This document shows, in pieces, positions 40,715-49,106 of a DNA stretch of 64,000 bases. Below the pieces are notes generated by a model. It worked only from the letters and a program-made list of their open reading frames with translations. It did not search any database and had not been told where the DNA came from. The first letter of the stretch is position 1, and the number at the start of each line of letters is the position of its first letter. Where the stretch lies: assembly GCF_034424645.1 (NCBI RefSeq), contig NZ_CP139969.1, positions 1,364,001 through 1,428,000 on the forward strand. The letters are read 5' to 3'. Made by a program: the position numbers and the translations under genes. The stretch comes from Bordetella avium. Its GTDB lineage: Bacteria; Pseudomonadota; Gammaproteobacteria; Burkholderiales; Burkholderiaceae_B.

Positions 40715-40990
40715 ATGGGCAAAAAAGGAATTCTCGGGGCCGTCGGTTCCGTCATCGGAATAGGCGGAAGTGCCGCGAAGGTTGAAGCTGCGCCTAAGGC
40801 AGAACCTAAGGCTGACCCCGAGGCCGAGCGCCGCAAGGCCGAAAACGAGGCGGCTACGGCGGCCAACGCCAAGACGGCAGAACTCACTCGACAGCGACGA
40901 GCGGGCAGCTTGCTTGCATCTGGTAGCGCAGGGGGGGAGGCTAAAACGTCATCTGTGCTGGCCTACGGCAAAGGCCGATTAGGGGATTAG
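40715..40990 (+). CDS. Small head-module protein
   Basis: 91 aa. It begins with a glycine-rich segment (MGKKGILGAVGSVIGIGGSA), followed by a charged Ala/Glu/Lys helix and a Ser/Gly tail (LLASGSAGGEAKTSSVLAYGK). Similar short proteins sit just before portal genes in related podoviruses; the function is unknown. It starts 1 nt after the previous stop. Confidence 0.6.
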   Translation: MGKKGILGAVGSVIGIGGSAAKVEAAPKAEPKADPEAERRKAENEAATAANAKTAELTRQRRAGSLLASGSAGGEAKTSSVLAYGKGRLGD

Positions 40991-40992
40991 GC

Positions 40993-42624
40993 ATGGCCGA
41001 ACACCAGGGCATAGCCCACGAAATTCTCCGGCGTTATGCCGCGCTAAAGGGCGCGCGTAGCTCGCATGAGCAAACTTGGCGCGACTGTTACGACCACTCC
41101 TTCCCAGCCCGCTCCCAGGGGTTTAGCGGTGATGGTGAAACGATTTCTGCCGTGCAGACTAAGCAGGCAAGACTGTACGACAGCACTACCACGGACTCGG
41201 CCCGCATCCTGGCAAGCGGGATCCAGTCAGGCATGACGCCCGCAAACTCTCGTTGGTTTGGCATGCAGGTGTGGGACCAAACAGACGGTGAGCGTAGATG
41301 GCTTGATAATTCGGCAGACCGGCTTTGGCGCGCCATTCATTCCAGCAACTTCGACGCGGACTCTTTCGAGTGCAATCTTGATGTGGTGGTTGCTGGGTGG
41401 TTCGTCCTCATGATCGAGGAAAACAAAGACCAGGACGGCCGACCTGACGGGTTGCGCTTTATCCAATACCCGATAAGCACCTGCTATCTCGCAGCGTCCA
41501 CGGCATCTGGTCAGGTTGACACGCTCTACCGAAGCTACACGCTGACTGCTGAGCAAATGGTCGCGGAATTTGGCATTGATCGCGTAAGCGATAAGGTGCG
41601 CGATTGCTACCACGACGGCAAGTATGACCAGCGGTTCAACCTGCTGCATGCTATCTATCCGCGCCGAATCTCTGCTGTAGGTGCCCGTCGAGCCAAGAAT
41701 TTGCCTTATGCCTCGGTGCATATCGAGTGTGATGGTAAGGCGGTGCTGCGCGAATCTGGCTACCACGAGCGCCCATTTGTCGCGCCCCGCTGGACGGTTA
41801 TTCCCAACACTGTCTATGCAACAGGGCCGCTCTTTGATGCGCTGCCGGATGCGCGCACGCTCAACGAGATTTGCCGGATGGAGCTTGCTGCCGCAGACGT
41901 GGCCATCTCTGGCATGTGGATTGCCAAGGATGACGGCGTACTCAACCCAAGAACGGTAAAGATCGGCCCTCGCCGTGTCGTGGTGGCCAACGATACCGAC
42001 AGCATGAAGCCGCTGACCACTGGGGCCAACTTCGGTATTTCGTTCACCAAGCGCGAGCAACTTACGGCCCAGATCAGAAAGATCATGATGGCGGACCAAT
42101 TGCAGCCTCAAGACGGACCGGCAATGACTGCTACAGAGGTGCATGTGCGGGTGCAGCTTATCCGGCAGTTGCTTGGCCCGGTGTACGGGCGGCTCCAGGC
42201 AGAGTACTTGCAGCCCCTAATTGAGCGTTGTTTTGGCCTGGCCATGCGCGCTGGTTTGTTTGATCAACCTCCAGAATCTTTGGCTGACCGTCCATTTACG
42301 GTGGTTTATCTCTCTCCTATGGCAAAAAGCCAAAAAATGGAGGAGGTAAGCGCGATAGAGAGCACGTTTGCAGCAGCCGCGCAGCTGGCGGCGGCTACCG
42401 GAGATCCATCGGTGTGGGACAACTTTGACCGCGACGAAGGTGTTCGTATGGCCGCAGACGGACGTGGCATACCTGCCAAGCTGGTCCGGTCGGCGGATCA
42501 GGTGGCCGAGTTGCGTGAGGCAAGAGAGCAGCAGCAGGCCGCACAACAGCAGCAAGGCATGCAGCAAGCCCTGGCCGCTGAAGCCGCGTCTGCCGGCATC
42601 CAACGTGCAGCGAGGGCGGCGTGA
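40993..42624 (+). CDS. Portal (head-to-tail connector) protein
   Basis: 543 aa, matching the podovirus head-tail connecting protein family. N-terminal EILRRYAALKGARSSHEQTWRDCYD, RILASGIQSGMTPANSRWFG and later PALTATEVHVRVQLIRQLLGPVYGRLQ-type helices are visible. The C-terminus is Gln-rich. Twelve copies would form the DNA channel at one capsid vertex. The stop overlaps the GTG of the next gene by 4 nt. Confidence 0.9.
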   Translation: MAEHQGIAHEILRRYAALKGARSSHEQTWRDCYDHSFPARSQGFSGDGETISAVQTKQARLYDSTTTDSARILASGIQSGMTPANSRWFGMQVWDQTDGERRWLDNSADRLWRAIHSSNFDADSFECNLDVVVAGWFVLMIEENKDQDGRPDGLRFIQYPISTCYLAASTASGQVDTLYRSYTLTAEQMVAEFGIDRVSDKVRDCYHDGKYDQRFNLLHAIYPRRISAVGARRAKNLPYASVHIECDGKAVLRESGYHERPFVAPRWTVIPNTVYATGPLFDALPDARTLNEICRMELAAADVAISGMWIAKDDGVLNPRTVKIGPRRVVVANDTDSMKPLTTGANFGISFTKREQLTAQIRKIMMADQLQPQDGPAMTATEVHVRVQLIRQLLGPVYGRLQAEYLQPLIERCFGLAMRAGLFDQPPESLADRPFTVVYLSPMAKSQKMEEVSAIESTFAAAAQLAAATGDPSVWDNFDRDEGVRMAADGRGIPAKLVRSADQVAELREAREQQQAAQQQQGMQQALAAEAASAGIQRAARAA

Positions 42625-42854
42625 TTGATCCCCAGGCCTACAAAGAAATATTCGAGGATGACCGCCGAGGCGCGGCAATTCTTGAGGACTTGACCGCGAG
42701 ATTTGCCCGGCCCGCAGTGGTCACCGGCGGCATTGATGCGGTCTTGCAGACGTACCAGCGCGACGGCATGCGCAGAGTTATCGAGCACATCGTCAACCAA
42801 ATAAACCGGGCTTCTGGCGTGCCCGATCCGAACGCCGATCAAGGAGATTTGTAA
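42621..42854 (+). CDS. Bbp19-like phage protein
   Basis: 77 aa, GTG start overlapping the portal stop. It fits the Bbp19-type small domain of podoviruses: YKEIFEDDRRGAAILEDLTARF, then DAVLQTYQRDGMRRVIEHIVNQI. Bbp19 is named from Bordetella phage BPP-1, where it is encoded in the same head region. Function not established. Confidence 0.72.
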   Translation: MIDPQAYKEIFEDDRRGAAILEDLTARFARPAVVTGGIDAVLQTYQRDGMRRVIEHIVNQINRASGVPDPNADQGDL

Positions 42855-43735
42855 TGTGGATTCGCGGGCTGATGTACCGAGCCATGCAGGAAGCTGGCGT
42901 GGAGGGTGGTGGCGGCGGTGGTGGCGTCACAGGGGCCGATGGCTCCGGCGGCAATGATGAAGGTCTGAACAATGACGCTGGTGCGTCACAGCGAACCGGC
43001 TCCCTGTTGAAACAGGGTGAGGGTGGCGCAGAGCCTTTGTCGCAGGACTTCATCCCCGAGAAATACCGGGTAAGCAAGGAAGATGGCACTTTCGATCTGG
43101 AAGCATCCGCCCGCAAGATGGCTGAGGCGCATGGTCATCTTGAGAAGCGTATCGGCCAGGGTGATCTGCCTCCTAAGTCATCAGCTGATTACAGCATCGA
43201 CCCGCCCGAGGGCATGAAAGATCTGGACTTGCGCGGCGATGCTGATATGGCATCGTTTTTGGAAAAGGCACATGCGGCCGGCATCACGCAAAAACAGATG
43301 GATTTGGTGATGGGCGAGTATTTCCGCCTCGCCCCGATGCTGGCGCAGGGTGCCGCGACCCTAGACGAACAGGGTGCCGCGGCGGAGCTTAAAGCCACTT
43401 GGGCAAACGATGCGGATTTCACGCGCAATATCGGGATGGCCCACGCTGCGGCATCCTTTGGCGCGTCTCGCGCCGGGCTCGACATGGAACAGGTGTATTC
43501 CGCCATTGGTAACAACCCGACCGCGATGCGGCTGCTGGCAGCGATTGGCGCAGAGTTTCAAGAGGACAGCACCCCTGCCGGCGGCGCAGTGCCTCAGTTG
43601 TCCGGTGAGGATCGCATCCGCGAGCTTGAGCTCTCCGAGGCTTACCGCAATCCTCGCCACCACGACCACGCGAAGGTGAGCGAGCAAGTCCGCCGATATT
43701 ACGAGCGTAAGCACGGCACGGCTCCCGTGGGCTAA
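42854..43735 (+). CDS. Capsid scaffolding protein
   Basis: 293 aa. A Gly-rich and Asn-rich N-terminus (residues 15-45) precedes a helical, acidic protein with FIPEKYRVSKEDGTFDLEASARKMAEAHG and a C-terminal ELELSEAYRNPRHHDH...VRRYYERKHG segment. Position between Bbp19-like and capsid genes and composition match podovirus scaffolds, which guide capsid assembly and then leave. Confidence 0.8.
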   Translation: MWIRGLMYRAMQEAGVEGGGGGGGVTGADGSGGNDEGLNNDAGASQRTGSLLKQGEGGAEPLSQDFIPEKYRVSKEDGTFDLEASARKMAEAHGHLEKRIGQGDLPPKSSADYSIDPPEGMKDLDLRGDADMASFLEKAHAAGITQKQMDLVMGEYFRLAPMLAQGAATLDEQGAAAELKATWANDADFTRNIGMAHAAASFGASRAGLDMEQVYSAIGNNPTAMRLLAAIGAEFQEDSTPAGGAVPQLSGEDRIRELELSEAYRNPRHHDHAKVSEQVRRYYERKHGTAPVG

Positions 43736-43745
43736 ATCTCAAATT

Positions 43746-43759
43746 GTCGGGATTCCGAC
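43746..43759. repeat. Palindromic 14-mer, copy 2
   Basis: Exact GTCGGGATTCCGAC between the scaffold and capsid genes. Flanking T and A extend the stem to 6 bp. The rest of the 194-bp gap 43736-43929 has no gene; it probably holds translation or transcription signals for the capsid gene. Confidence 0.8.
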
Positions 43760-43929
43760 AGCCAAGCAGCGCGACCATTGCGGGCAATCACCGGCCCGCA
43801 TTGGCGCGCGGACACCCGGTAACAGCCCTCCCAATGGTGCGGTAGCCGGCAGCAGTGGGTAGAACTCCTGGGCCCGGATTTCCGGACACCCCAAAAGGCG
43901 ACCTGAATTCAATCCCTTTGGAGTTATCC

Positions 43930-44799
43930 ATGTCCAACACGATTACCCAAGCCTTTGTTATCCAGTGGGATAACGCCATCCGTATGCAGGCACAGCAGAC
44001 CGAATCCCGCCTTGCGGGCGCGGTCACTGATCGCGGCACGATCACGGGCGAGAGCTTCACCGTCAACCTGCTGGCCCCTCTGGGCGATATGCCGGAAAAC
44101 ACCGTGCGTCATGGTGATACCGTTTTCTCGGAGGCTGAGCACAGCACCCGCGTGGCGCTCATGCGCGATTTCTTCCAGGCGCTACCTGTTGACCGCAACG
44201 ATGAGCCCAAGCTGCTGGCTAACCCGTTGAGCGGATCCTACAACCAAAGCTTGATTGCCGCCCACAATCGCCGCAAGGATTCGATCATCTACAACGCGTT
44301 GATCGGTACCACGCAGACCAAAGAGGGTGGGCAAATCGCACTTCCCGCTTCGCAGATTGTCGCGGCCGGCGGCGCGACCTTCACCAAAAGCAAGCTTTTG
44401 GTTGCGCGCAAGATTTTCCGCAAGAACGAGGCCGACAAGCACAACGGCGAAACGCTGAACATCATCTACACGGCTGACATGCTGGAAGCCATTTTGGCGG
44501 ATACGACCCTTACCAGCATCGACCACATGGCCGTCAAGATGCTTCAGGACGGCGATGTCTCGGGTAACTGGATGGGGTTCCGCTGGATCCCCTATGAGGC
44601 GCTGAAGATCACCGGCGGCAACACCGCGCGCACTGTTGCATGGACGAACAGCGCCATTCATTTCGGCTCTGGCTATGTCGAGGGTACGGCTGGCCGCCGC
44701 AAAGACAAAAAGAACCTGATGCAAGTCGATATGGCGGCTTCGCACGGCGCGGCCCGTGCCGAGGAATCCAAGGTTGTCGCTATTGACTACCTGATCTAA
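43930..44799 (+). CDS. Major capsid protein
   Basis: 289 aa, related to the BPP-1-type capsid (HK97-like fold). Typical segments: TESFTVNLLAPLG-type region near residue 40, FFQALPVDRNDEPKLLANP, and MDAVKMLQDGDVSGNWMGF-type loop near 215. The ATG at 43930 follows GGAG. A 194-bp gap with palindrome copy 2 precedes it, which may allow separate high expression. Confidence 0.86.
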   Translation: MSNTITQAFVIQWDNAIRMQAQQTESRLAGAVTDRGTITGESFTVNLLAPLGDMPENTVRHGDTVFSEAEHSTRVALMRDFFQALPVDRNDEPKLLANPLSGSYNQSLIAAHNRRKDSIIYNALIGTTQTKEGGQIALPASQIVAAGGATFTKSKLLVARKIFRKNEADKHNGETLNIIYTADMLEAILADTTLTSIDHMAVKMLQDGDVSGNWMGFRWIPYEALKITGGNTARTVAWTNSAIHFGSGYVEGTAGRRKDKKNLMQVDMAASHGAARAEESKVVAIDYLI

Positions 44800-44821
44800 G
44801 CCCAATCAACAGGAGAGAAAC

Positions 44822-45280
44822 ATGCCCGAAGTTAATAGCGCGCAAGCGCAGAAAATGGCGAATCGTAAGAAGCTGATGCCCGCCGAGTCTCATGGGCGCC
44901 AGCGCGTATTGGTGGCCACCCTGACCGATGGCCATCCGGCCTATCCGGTCGGGACCACGATCTTGCTTGGCCATGTGCCCGTCAACTCTCGCTTTTTGGC
45001 AGGAGCAAAAATTTCTGTCGCCGGTGGTGGCACGGCCAGCTCAACGCTTGCTATTGGTATTCGCAAGCTTGTCACGCAAGAGGTGATCGACGCGGAGGGG
45101 CTGGCAGTTGCTGCTGCCTTGTCTGCTGCTGCGACGGTGGCGGCTGATACCGGCGCTCTGATCGCCGGCGCTGCGGACTACATCACCCCTGTGGACGTGG
45201 AGGTGTTCGCCACTGTGAAAGGCGCGGAGTTGGCGGCTGGCCAGCGTCTGCGCGTTGAAGTGCCCTATGTCACCGACTAA
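44822..45280 (+). CDS. Capsid cement-like protein (Bbp16-type position)
   Basis: 152 aa, mostly beta-strand with alternating hydrophobic residues (RQRVLVATLTDGHPAYPVGT, RLRVEVPYVTD at the end) and an Ala-rich middle. In BPP-1 the gene after the capsid encodes the cement protein, a jellyroll; position and predicted beta content agree. Sequence-level homology is not claimed. Confidence 0.62.
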   Translation: MPEVNSAQAQKMANRKKLMPAESHGRQRVLVATLTDGHPAYPVGTTILLGHVPVNSRFLAGAKISVAGGGTASSTLAIGIRKLVTQEVIDAEGLAVAAALSAAATVAADTGALIAGAADYITPVDVEVFATVKGAELAAGQRLRVEVPYVTD

Positions 45281-45320
45281 GGCAAAACATCACTGACCCC
45301 CTGGATTCCAGGTGGAAGCG

Positions 45321-45349
45321 CCGGAGGCTTGTCCCCCGGTTTTCTTTTT
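45321..45349 (+). terminator. Terminator between head and tail genes
   Basis: The stem CCGGAGG/CCCCCGG (one mismatch, 5-nt loop) is followed by TTTTCTTTTT, 40 nt after the cement gene. It probably attenuates rather than stops late transcription, because tail genes continue on the same strand. Confidence 0.6.
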
Positions 45350-45359
45350 AGGTGCCCGA

Positions 45360-45935
45360 ATGTCCAGTTCTAGCCCCATCTCCATCTGTTCCAATGCGCT
45401 GCTGCGTCTTGGTGGCAGCCCAATATCCAGCTTTGAAGATCCTTCCAAGTACGCACCAGCCGCCGGGAATATTTGGCCCACTGTGCGGGACGCCATTCTT
45501 CGGGCGCATTACTGGAACTTCGCAACCAAGCGCGTTTTGCTCGCGCCGCGTGCCGACGCTCCAGCCTTCGATTACCGATTTGCCTTTGATGTGCCGGGCG
45601 ATTGGCTGAGGACACTTCAGGTTGGCCAAGCGGGCTGGGCTCATGAATTTCAAAAAGAGGGCCGCTCGATCCTCGCCAATATCAACCCGCTGCCGCTCGT
45701 GTACATTTTTCGCAATGACGAAACCTCTACCTGGGATGATGCGGTGGTCGAGGTGGCCGAGCTGAAAATGGCGGCCGCATTGGCCTACCTGGTTACCGCA
45801 TCTACGTCTCTGCGCGACAGCTACAACCAAGAGGCTGACGTCATGCTGGCCCGAGCAAAGTCCCTGGATGGACAGGATGGGTCTCCCGAACAGTTCCCAG
45901 ATTCGCCCTTGCTGGCGGCTCGGTTCGGGGGGTGA
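45360..45935 (+). CDS. Tail tube adaptor protein, gp11-like
   Basis: 191 aa. The opening SPISICSNALLRLGGSPISSFED and VRDAILRAHYWNFATKRV are characteristic of podovirus tail tubular protein A/head-completion adaptors, which ring the portal and connect it to the nozzle. ATG 45360 gives that canonical start. It directly precedes the nozzle gene. Confidence 0.83.
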   Translation: MSSSSPISICSNALLRLGGSPISSFEDPSKYAPAAGNIWPTVRDAILRAHYWNFATKRVLLAPRADAPAFDYRFAFDVPGDWLRTLQVGQAGWAHEFQKEGRSILANINPLPLVYIFRNDETSTWDDAVVEVAELKMAAALAYLVTASTSLRDSYNQEADVMLARAKSLDGQDGSPEQFPDSPLLAARFGG

Positions 45936-45936
45936 T

Positions 45937-48108
45937 ATGCCGCGAGTAAGCACCATCCAAACCAACTTCACGGCAGGTGAAATCTCTCCGCGGGTGCGCG
46001 GCAGGGTGGATATCAGCCGATATCAGAACGGCGCTGAGCTGATCGAAAACGCGATCTGCGACATATATGGCGGCGTTGTGCGTGCGCCTGGGTCAATGTT
46101 TATTGGCGCGGCTATCAGCAATGACCGGCGCAGCTTGCTTGTGCCGTTTACCTCAAGCAGAAGTGCCTCCTATCACCTTGAATGGTCGGGTGGGAAGATG
46201 CGGGTAATCCGTGCCGGGGCTGGCATTGTGCTAAAGAACGGGGTGCCCTACGAGGTCAGTTTTCCATTCTCCGATGCCGAACTGGATGCCCTAACCTGGG
46301 CTAAGGCCGGTGACACGATGTTTATCGCGCACCCGGATCACCCCATACATACCCTGCGCCGCCTGGCGGACGACAACTGGCAGATCGCACCTGCACCGTT
46401 CTCTGTGCTGCCGTTTGGGGAAACCGGGCATGCTTTTGGCGCCTCCCTTACCCTGTCAGCGGCCAGCGTCGGAACAGGCAGGTCTGCGACGGCATCGTTC
46501 CCCGTATTTCTGGAGTCAGATGTTGGCCGCCGTATCACCTATCTCTCAGGTGTGGCGGTGGTGACCTCGGTGCCAACCACGTCTACGGTGAACATAGAAA
46601 TTACAAGCCCGTTCACCGGGACAGTTCTGCCTGCCAGTGAATGGACTCTCGACGACTCTCCGCAAGCGACGCTAACCCCGAGTGCAAAGGGCACTATCGG
46701 TCAATCCATCACCCTCACGCTCAATCTGGATGGGTGGCGTGCAAGCACTGATGTGGGCCGATGGGTTGAAGTAAATCGGGGTCTAGTTCAGATAACAGCA
46801 GTAACGAGCGCTCGGATTGCGTCAGGTGTTGTGAAGGCGGATCTTGATTCAAATGTCGCCGCACAAGCAGGTGCATGGAAGCTTCAAGCGTCGGTATGGA
46901 GTCAAGCCAATGGATACCCTTCGGCGGTTGGGATTTACCAGCAGCGACTGGTTGCCGGGGGTAGCAAGCGATATCCAAATGGCGTGTGGGGAAGCCGATC
47001 CGCCTTGTATCTCGATTTCACCCAGGGAAGCCAAGATACCGATGGCTATTTCTACCGGCTCGATGGTGAGAGCAACGGAGTCGGGCATCTGGCATCTGTC
47101 AGGGTCTTGATGGCCCTCACTCCAGGAACTGAATGGACCTTGTCCGGAGGCGTGGAAAAAGGGCTAACGCCGACTAATGTGCAAGCAAAGGATCAGTCCG
47201 TCTACGGCTGCGGGCCTGTAAAGCCAGTTCGCATAGGGGATGAGCTGATATTCGTGCAGCGATCCGGGCGCAAGGTCCGGGCAATGGGTTACCGCGTCGA
47301 GAATGACGCTTACGCGGCCCCGAACCTCACGACTCTCGCCGAACACATCACGAAATCCGGTGTTGTGCAAATGGCCTATCAGCAAGAGCCGGATTCTGTG
47401 CTCTGGTGCATCTTGGCAAACGGGCGCATGGCGGGGCTGACGATTGACCGCGATGAAGGTGTGACAGCGTGGCATTCCCATGTCACAGATGGCTTCTATG
47501 AGTCGATAAGCGCCGCGCCCGCCGGCGAGTACGACGATCTTGTGGCGGTGGTGCGCCGCACGATCAATGGCCAGCAAGTCCGGTATCTGGAGAGATTTTC
47601 AACAGAGAGCCTTGTGCATTGCGGCATCGTTGGTACTTCCATCGAGCCAAAGACGGTATGGGGCGGACTTAGCCATCTGGAAGGTAAGGAGGTGGCAATC
47701 CTGGCTGACGGGGTACCGCAGGCAAAACAAACGGTTGCCAGCGGAAATGTGACGCTAGCCCGGGGAGCCAAGGACGTACAGATCGGTATCCCTGTTGTTC
47801 CCAGGGTCCGCTTGCTGCGTCCTGAAATTCAGACCCAAACCGGGACTGCCCAGTCCAATCAAATGAGAACGCACAAATTCAGCCTACTCGTGCTGAACAC
47901 AGGCGCCGCAGTGATCAATGACCGTCCAGTTGCGTTTCGGCAATTTGGTTCCGATCTGCTTGATAAGCCTCCGCCTGAATATTCGGGCTGGAAATCAGTG
48001 GGCGAATGGGGATGGTCTGACGGCAGCTTACCCGTAGAAATTAGGCAAGACGACCCCCTGCCTTTTCACATTTTGGCGGTGGTCCGCCACTGGACGAGCA
48101 ACGAATGA
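45937..48108 (+). CDS. Tail nozzle protein, gp12-like
   Basis: 723 aa beta-rich protein. N-terminal TNFTAGEISPRVRGRVDISRYQNGAELIENA and APGSMFIGA are typical of podovirus tail nozzle/tubular protein B. Repeated beta segments follow, including RYLERFSTESLVHCG near residue 560. It forms the distal tail tube. It starts 1 nt after the adaptor stop and overlaps the GNAT by 4 nt. Confidence 0.83.
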   Translation: MPRVSTIQTNFTAGEISPRVRGRVDISRYQNGAELIENAICDIYGGVVRAPGSMFIGAAISNDRRSLLVPFTSSRSASYHLEWSGGKMRVIRAGAGIVLKNGVPYEVSFPFSDAELDALTWAKAGDTMFIAHPDHPIHTLRRLADDNWQIAPAPFSVLPFGETGHAFGASLTLSAASVGTGRSATASFPVFLESDVGRRITYLSGVAVVTSVPTTSTVNIEITSPFTGTVLPASEWTLDDSPQATLTPSAKGTIGQSITLTLNLDGWRASTDVGRWVEVNRGLVQITAVTSARIASGVVKADLDSNVAAQAGAWKLQASVWSQANGYPSAVGIYQQRLVAGGSKRYPNGVWGSRSALYLDFTQGSQDTDGYFYRLDGESNGVGHLASVRVLMALTPGTEWTLSGGVEKGLTPTNVQAKDQSVYGCGPVKPVRIGDELIFVQRSGRKVRAMGYRVENDAYAAPNLTTLAEHITKSGVVQMAYQQEPDSVLWCILANGRMAGLTIDRDEGVTAWHSHVTDGFYESISAAPAGEYDDLVAVVRRTINGQQVRYLERFSTESLVHCGIVGTSIEPKTVWGGLSHLEGKEVAILADGVPQAKQTVASGNVTLARGAKDVQIGIPVVPRVRLLRPEIQTQTGTAQSNQMRTHKFSLLVLNTGAAVINDRPVAFRQFGSDLLDKPPPEYSGWKSVGEWGWSDGSLPVEIRQDDPLPFHILAVVRHWTSNE

Positions 48109-48560
48109 TTGAGCCCGCAAAGAAAGATGACGTTCCGGCAATGGTCGAGCTTGGCCGGTTGATGGTCGAAGAAAGCCCGCGCTGGCGCCGTCTCAGGTAC
48201 AGCCCCGAGCGCGTGGGTAACACCCTGACTGCGCTGATCGAATCACCGAGCGGGCTCGTCCTGATCGCGCGCCGACAGGGGTTGGTGGTGGGCGGCATTG
48301 TGGCCTCCGTGGGGCAGCCGTGGCTGTCTGATGAATTGGTGGCAGAGGAGCACGTGCTGTTTATGCACCCGCAATACCGGGCCTCGATCATCCCTGCGCG
48401 ACTGATTGCGGCAATGGTTGCCTGGGCGAAAGGGAAGGGTTGCCGGTGGGTTGAGGCGGGCATAGCGTCTGGAGTCCACCCGGAGCGAACCGCTGGACTC
48501 TACAAGACGCTTGGCTTTATCCCTCACATGGTTGGACTGGAGCACGAATATGGGAATTGA
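48105..48560 (+). CDS. Phage-encoded GNAT acetyltransferase
   Basis: 151 aa, complete GNAT fold: start IEPAKKDDVPAMVELGRLM, core VLFMHPQYRASIIPARLIAAMVAWAKGKG where the acetyl-CoA loop is PQYRASIIPARL (a divergent Q/R-x-x-G-x-G/A), and VHPERTAGLYKTLGFIP at the end. It is embedded in the tail gene run with overlaps on both sides, so it is made late. It may modify a virion or host protein; the substrate is unknown. Confidence 0.75.
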   Translation: MIEPAKKDDVPAMVELGRLMVEESPRWRRLRYSPERVGNTLTALIESPSGLVLIARRQGLVVGGIVASVGQPWLSDELVAEEHVLFMHPQYRASIIPARLIAAMVAWAKGKGCRWVEAGIASGVHPERTAGLYKTLGFIPHMVGLEHEYGN

Positions 48561-49104
48561 AACGATTGCGTTGAGCGCGCTAGCAGGTAGCACAGTAATC
48601 GGTGGCCTGTCGTCAATATCTCAAGGCCGCCAGGAAGATCAGTACCAGCGCGAGATGGCCCGACAGGAGCAGGAGCAGGCAGCGCAGGAGCGAGACGCTG
48701 CCGTAGCCCAGGCGGAAAAGATTCGCCGCGCTGGGCGGCAGCAGTCCGCCGCCGCCGATGCCGCATTTGCCGCGTCCGGGGTTGCCATTGGGGAAGGGAC
48801 GCCGGTTCTGATCAATGAACAGATAACGCGCGATTCAGAAGAGGACGCGTACATGTCGATCTTGACCGGCGAGCGCCGGGGTCGTGCTCTGGACACTCAG
48901 GCAGCATTGCGCCGCCAAGCAGGATCAAACGCCCGCAGCGCGGGCATTGCTGGAGCATTCGGCAGTGTGCTTCGGGGTGCAGCGTCATATGGCATGTGGG
49001 GACTTAACAAGGGCGGGAGCGGACTTTCCGTATCGAAGGGTTTTGTCTCTGGTGGCAGCGCTTTGAACTCAGTTCCTGGCGCTTCCGGCATTTGGGGAGG
49101 GTAA
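48550..49104 (+). CDS. Internal virion protein, small
   Basis: 184 aa. It has a hydrophobic N-terminal stretch (IALSALAGSTVIGGLSSIS), then a coiled-coil-like Gln/Glu/Ala region (YQREMARQEQEQAAQERDAA) and a Gly/Ser/Ala-rich end. This resembles the first internal (ejected) proteins of podoviruses, such as T7 gp14-type or P22 ejection proteins, which enter the host envelope. It overlaps the GNAT gene by 11 nt. Confidence 0.68.
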   Translation: MGIETIALSALAGSTVIGGLSSISQGRQEDQYQREMARQEQEQAAQERDAAVAQAEKIRRAGRQQSAAADAAFAASGVAIGEGTPVLINEQITRDSEEDAYMSILTGERRGRALDTQAALRRQAGSNARSAGIAGAFGSVLRGAASYGMWGLNKGGSGLSVSKGFVSGGSALNSVPGASGIWGG

Positions 49105-49106
49105 CA

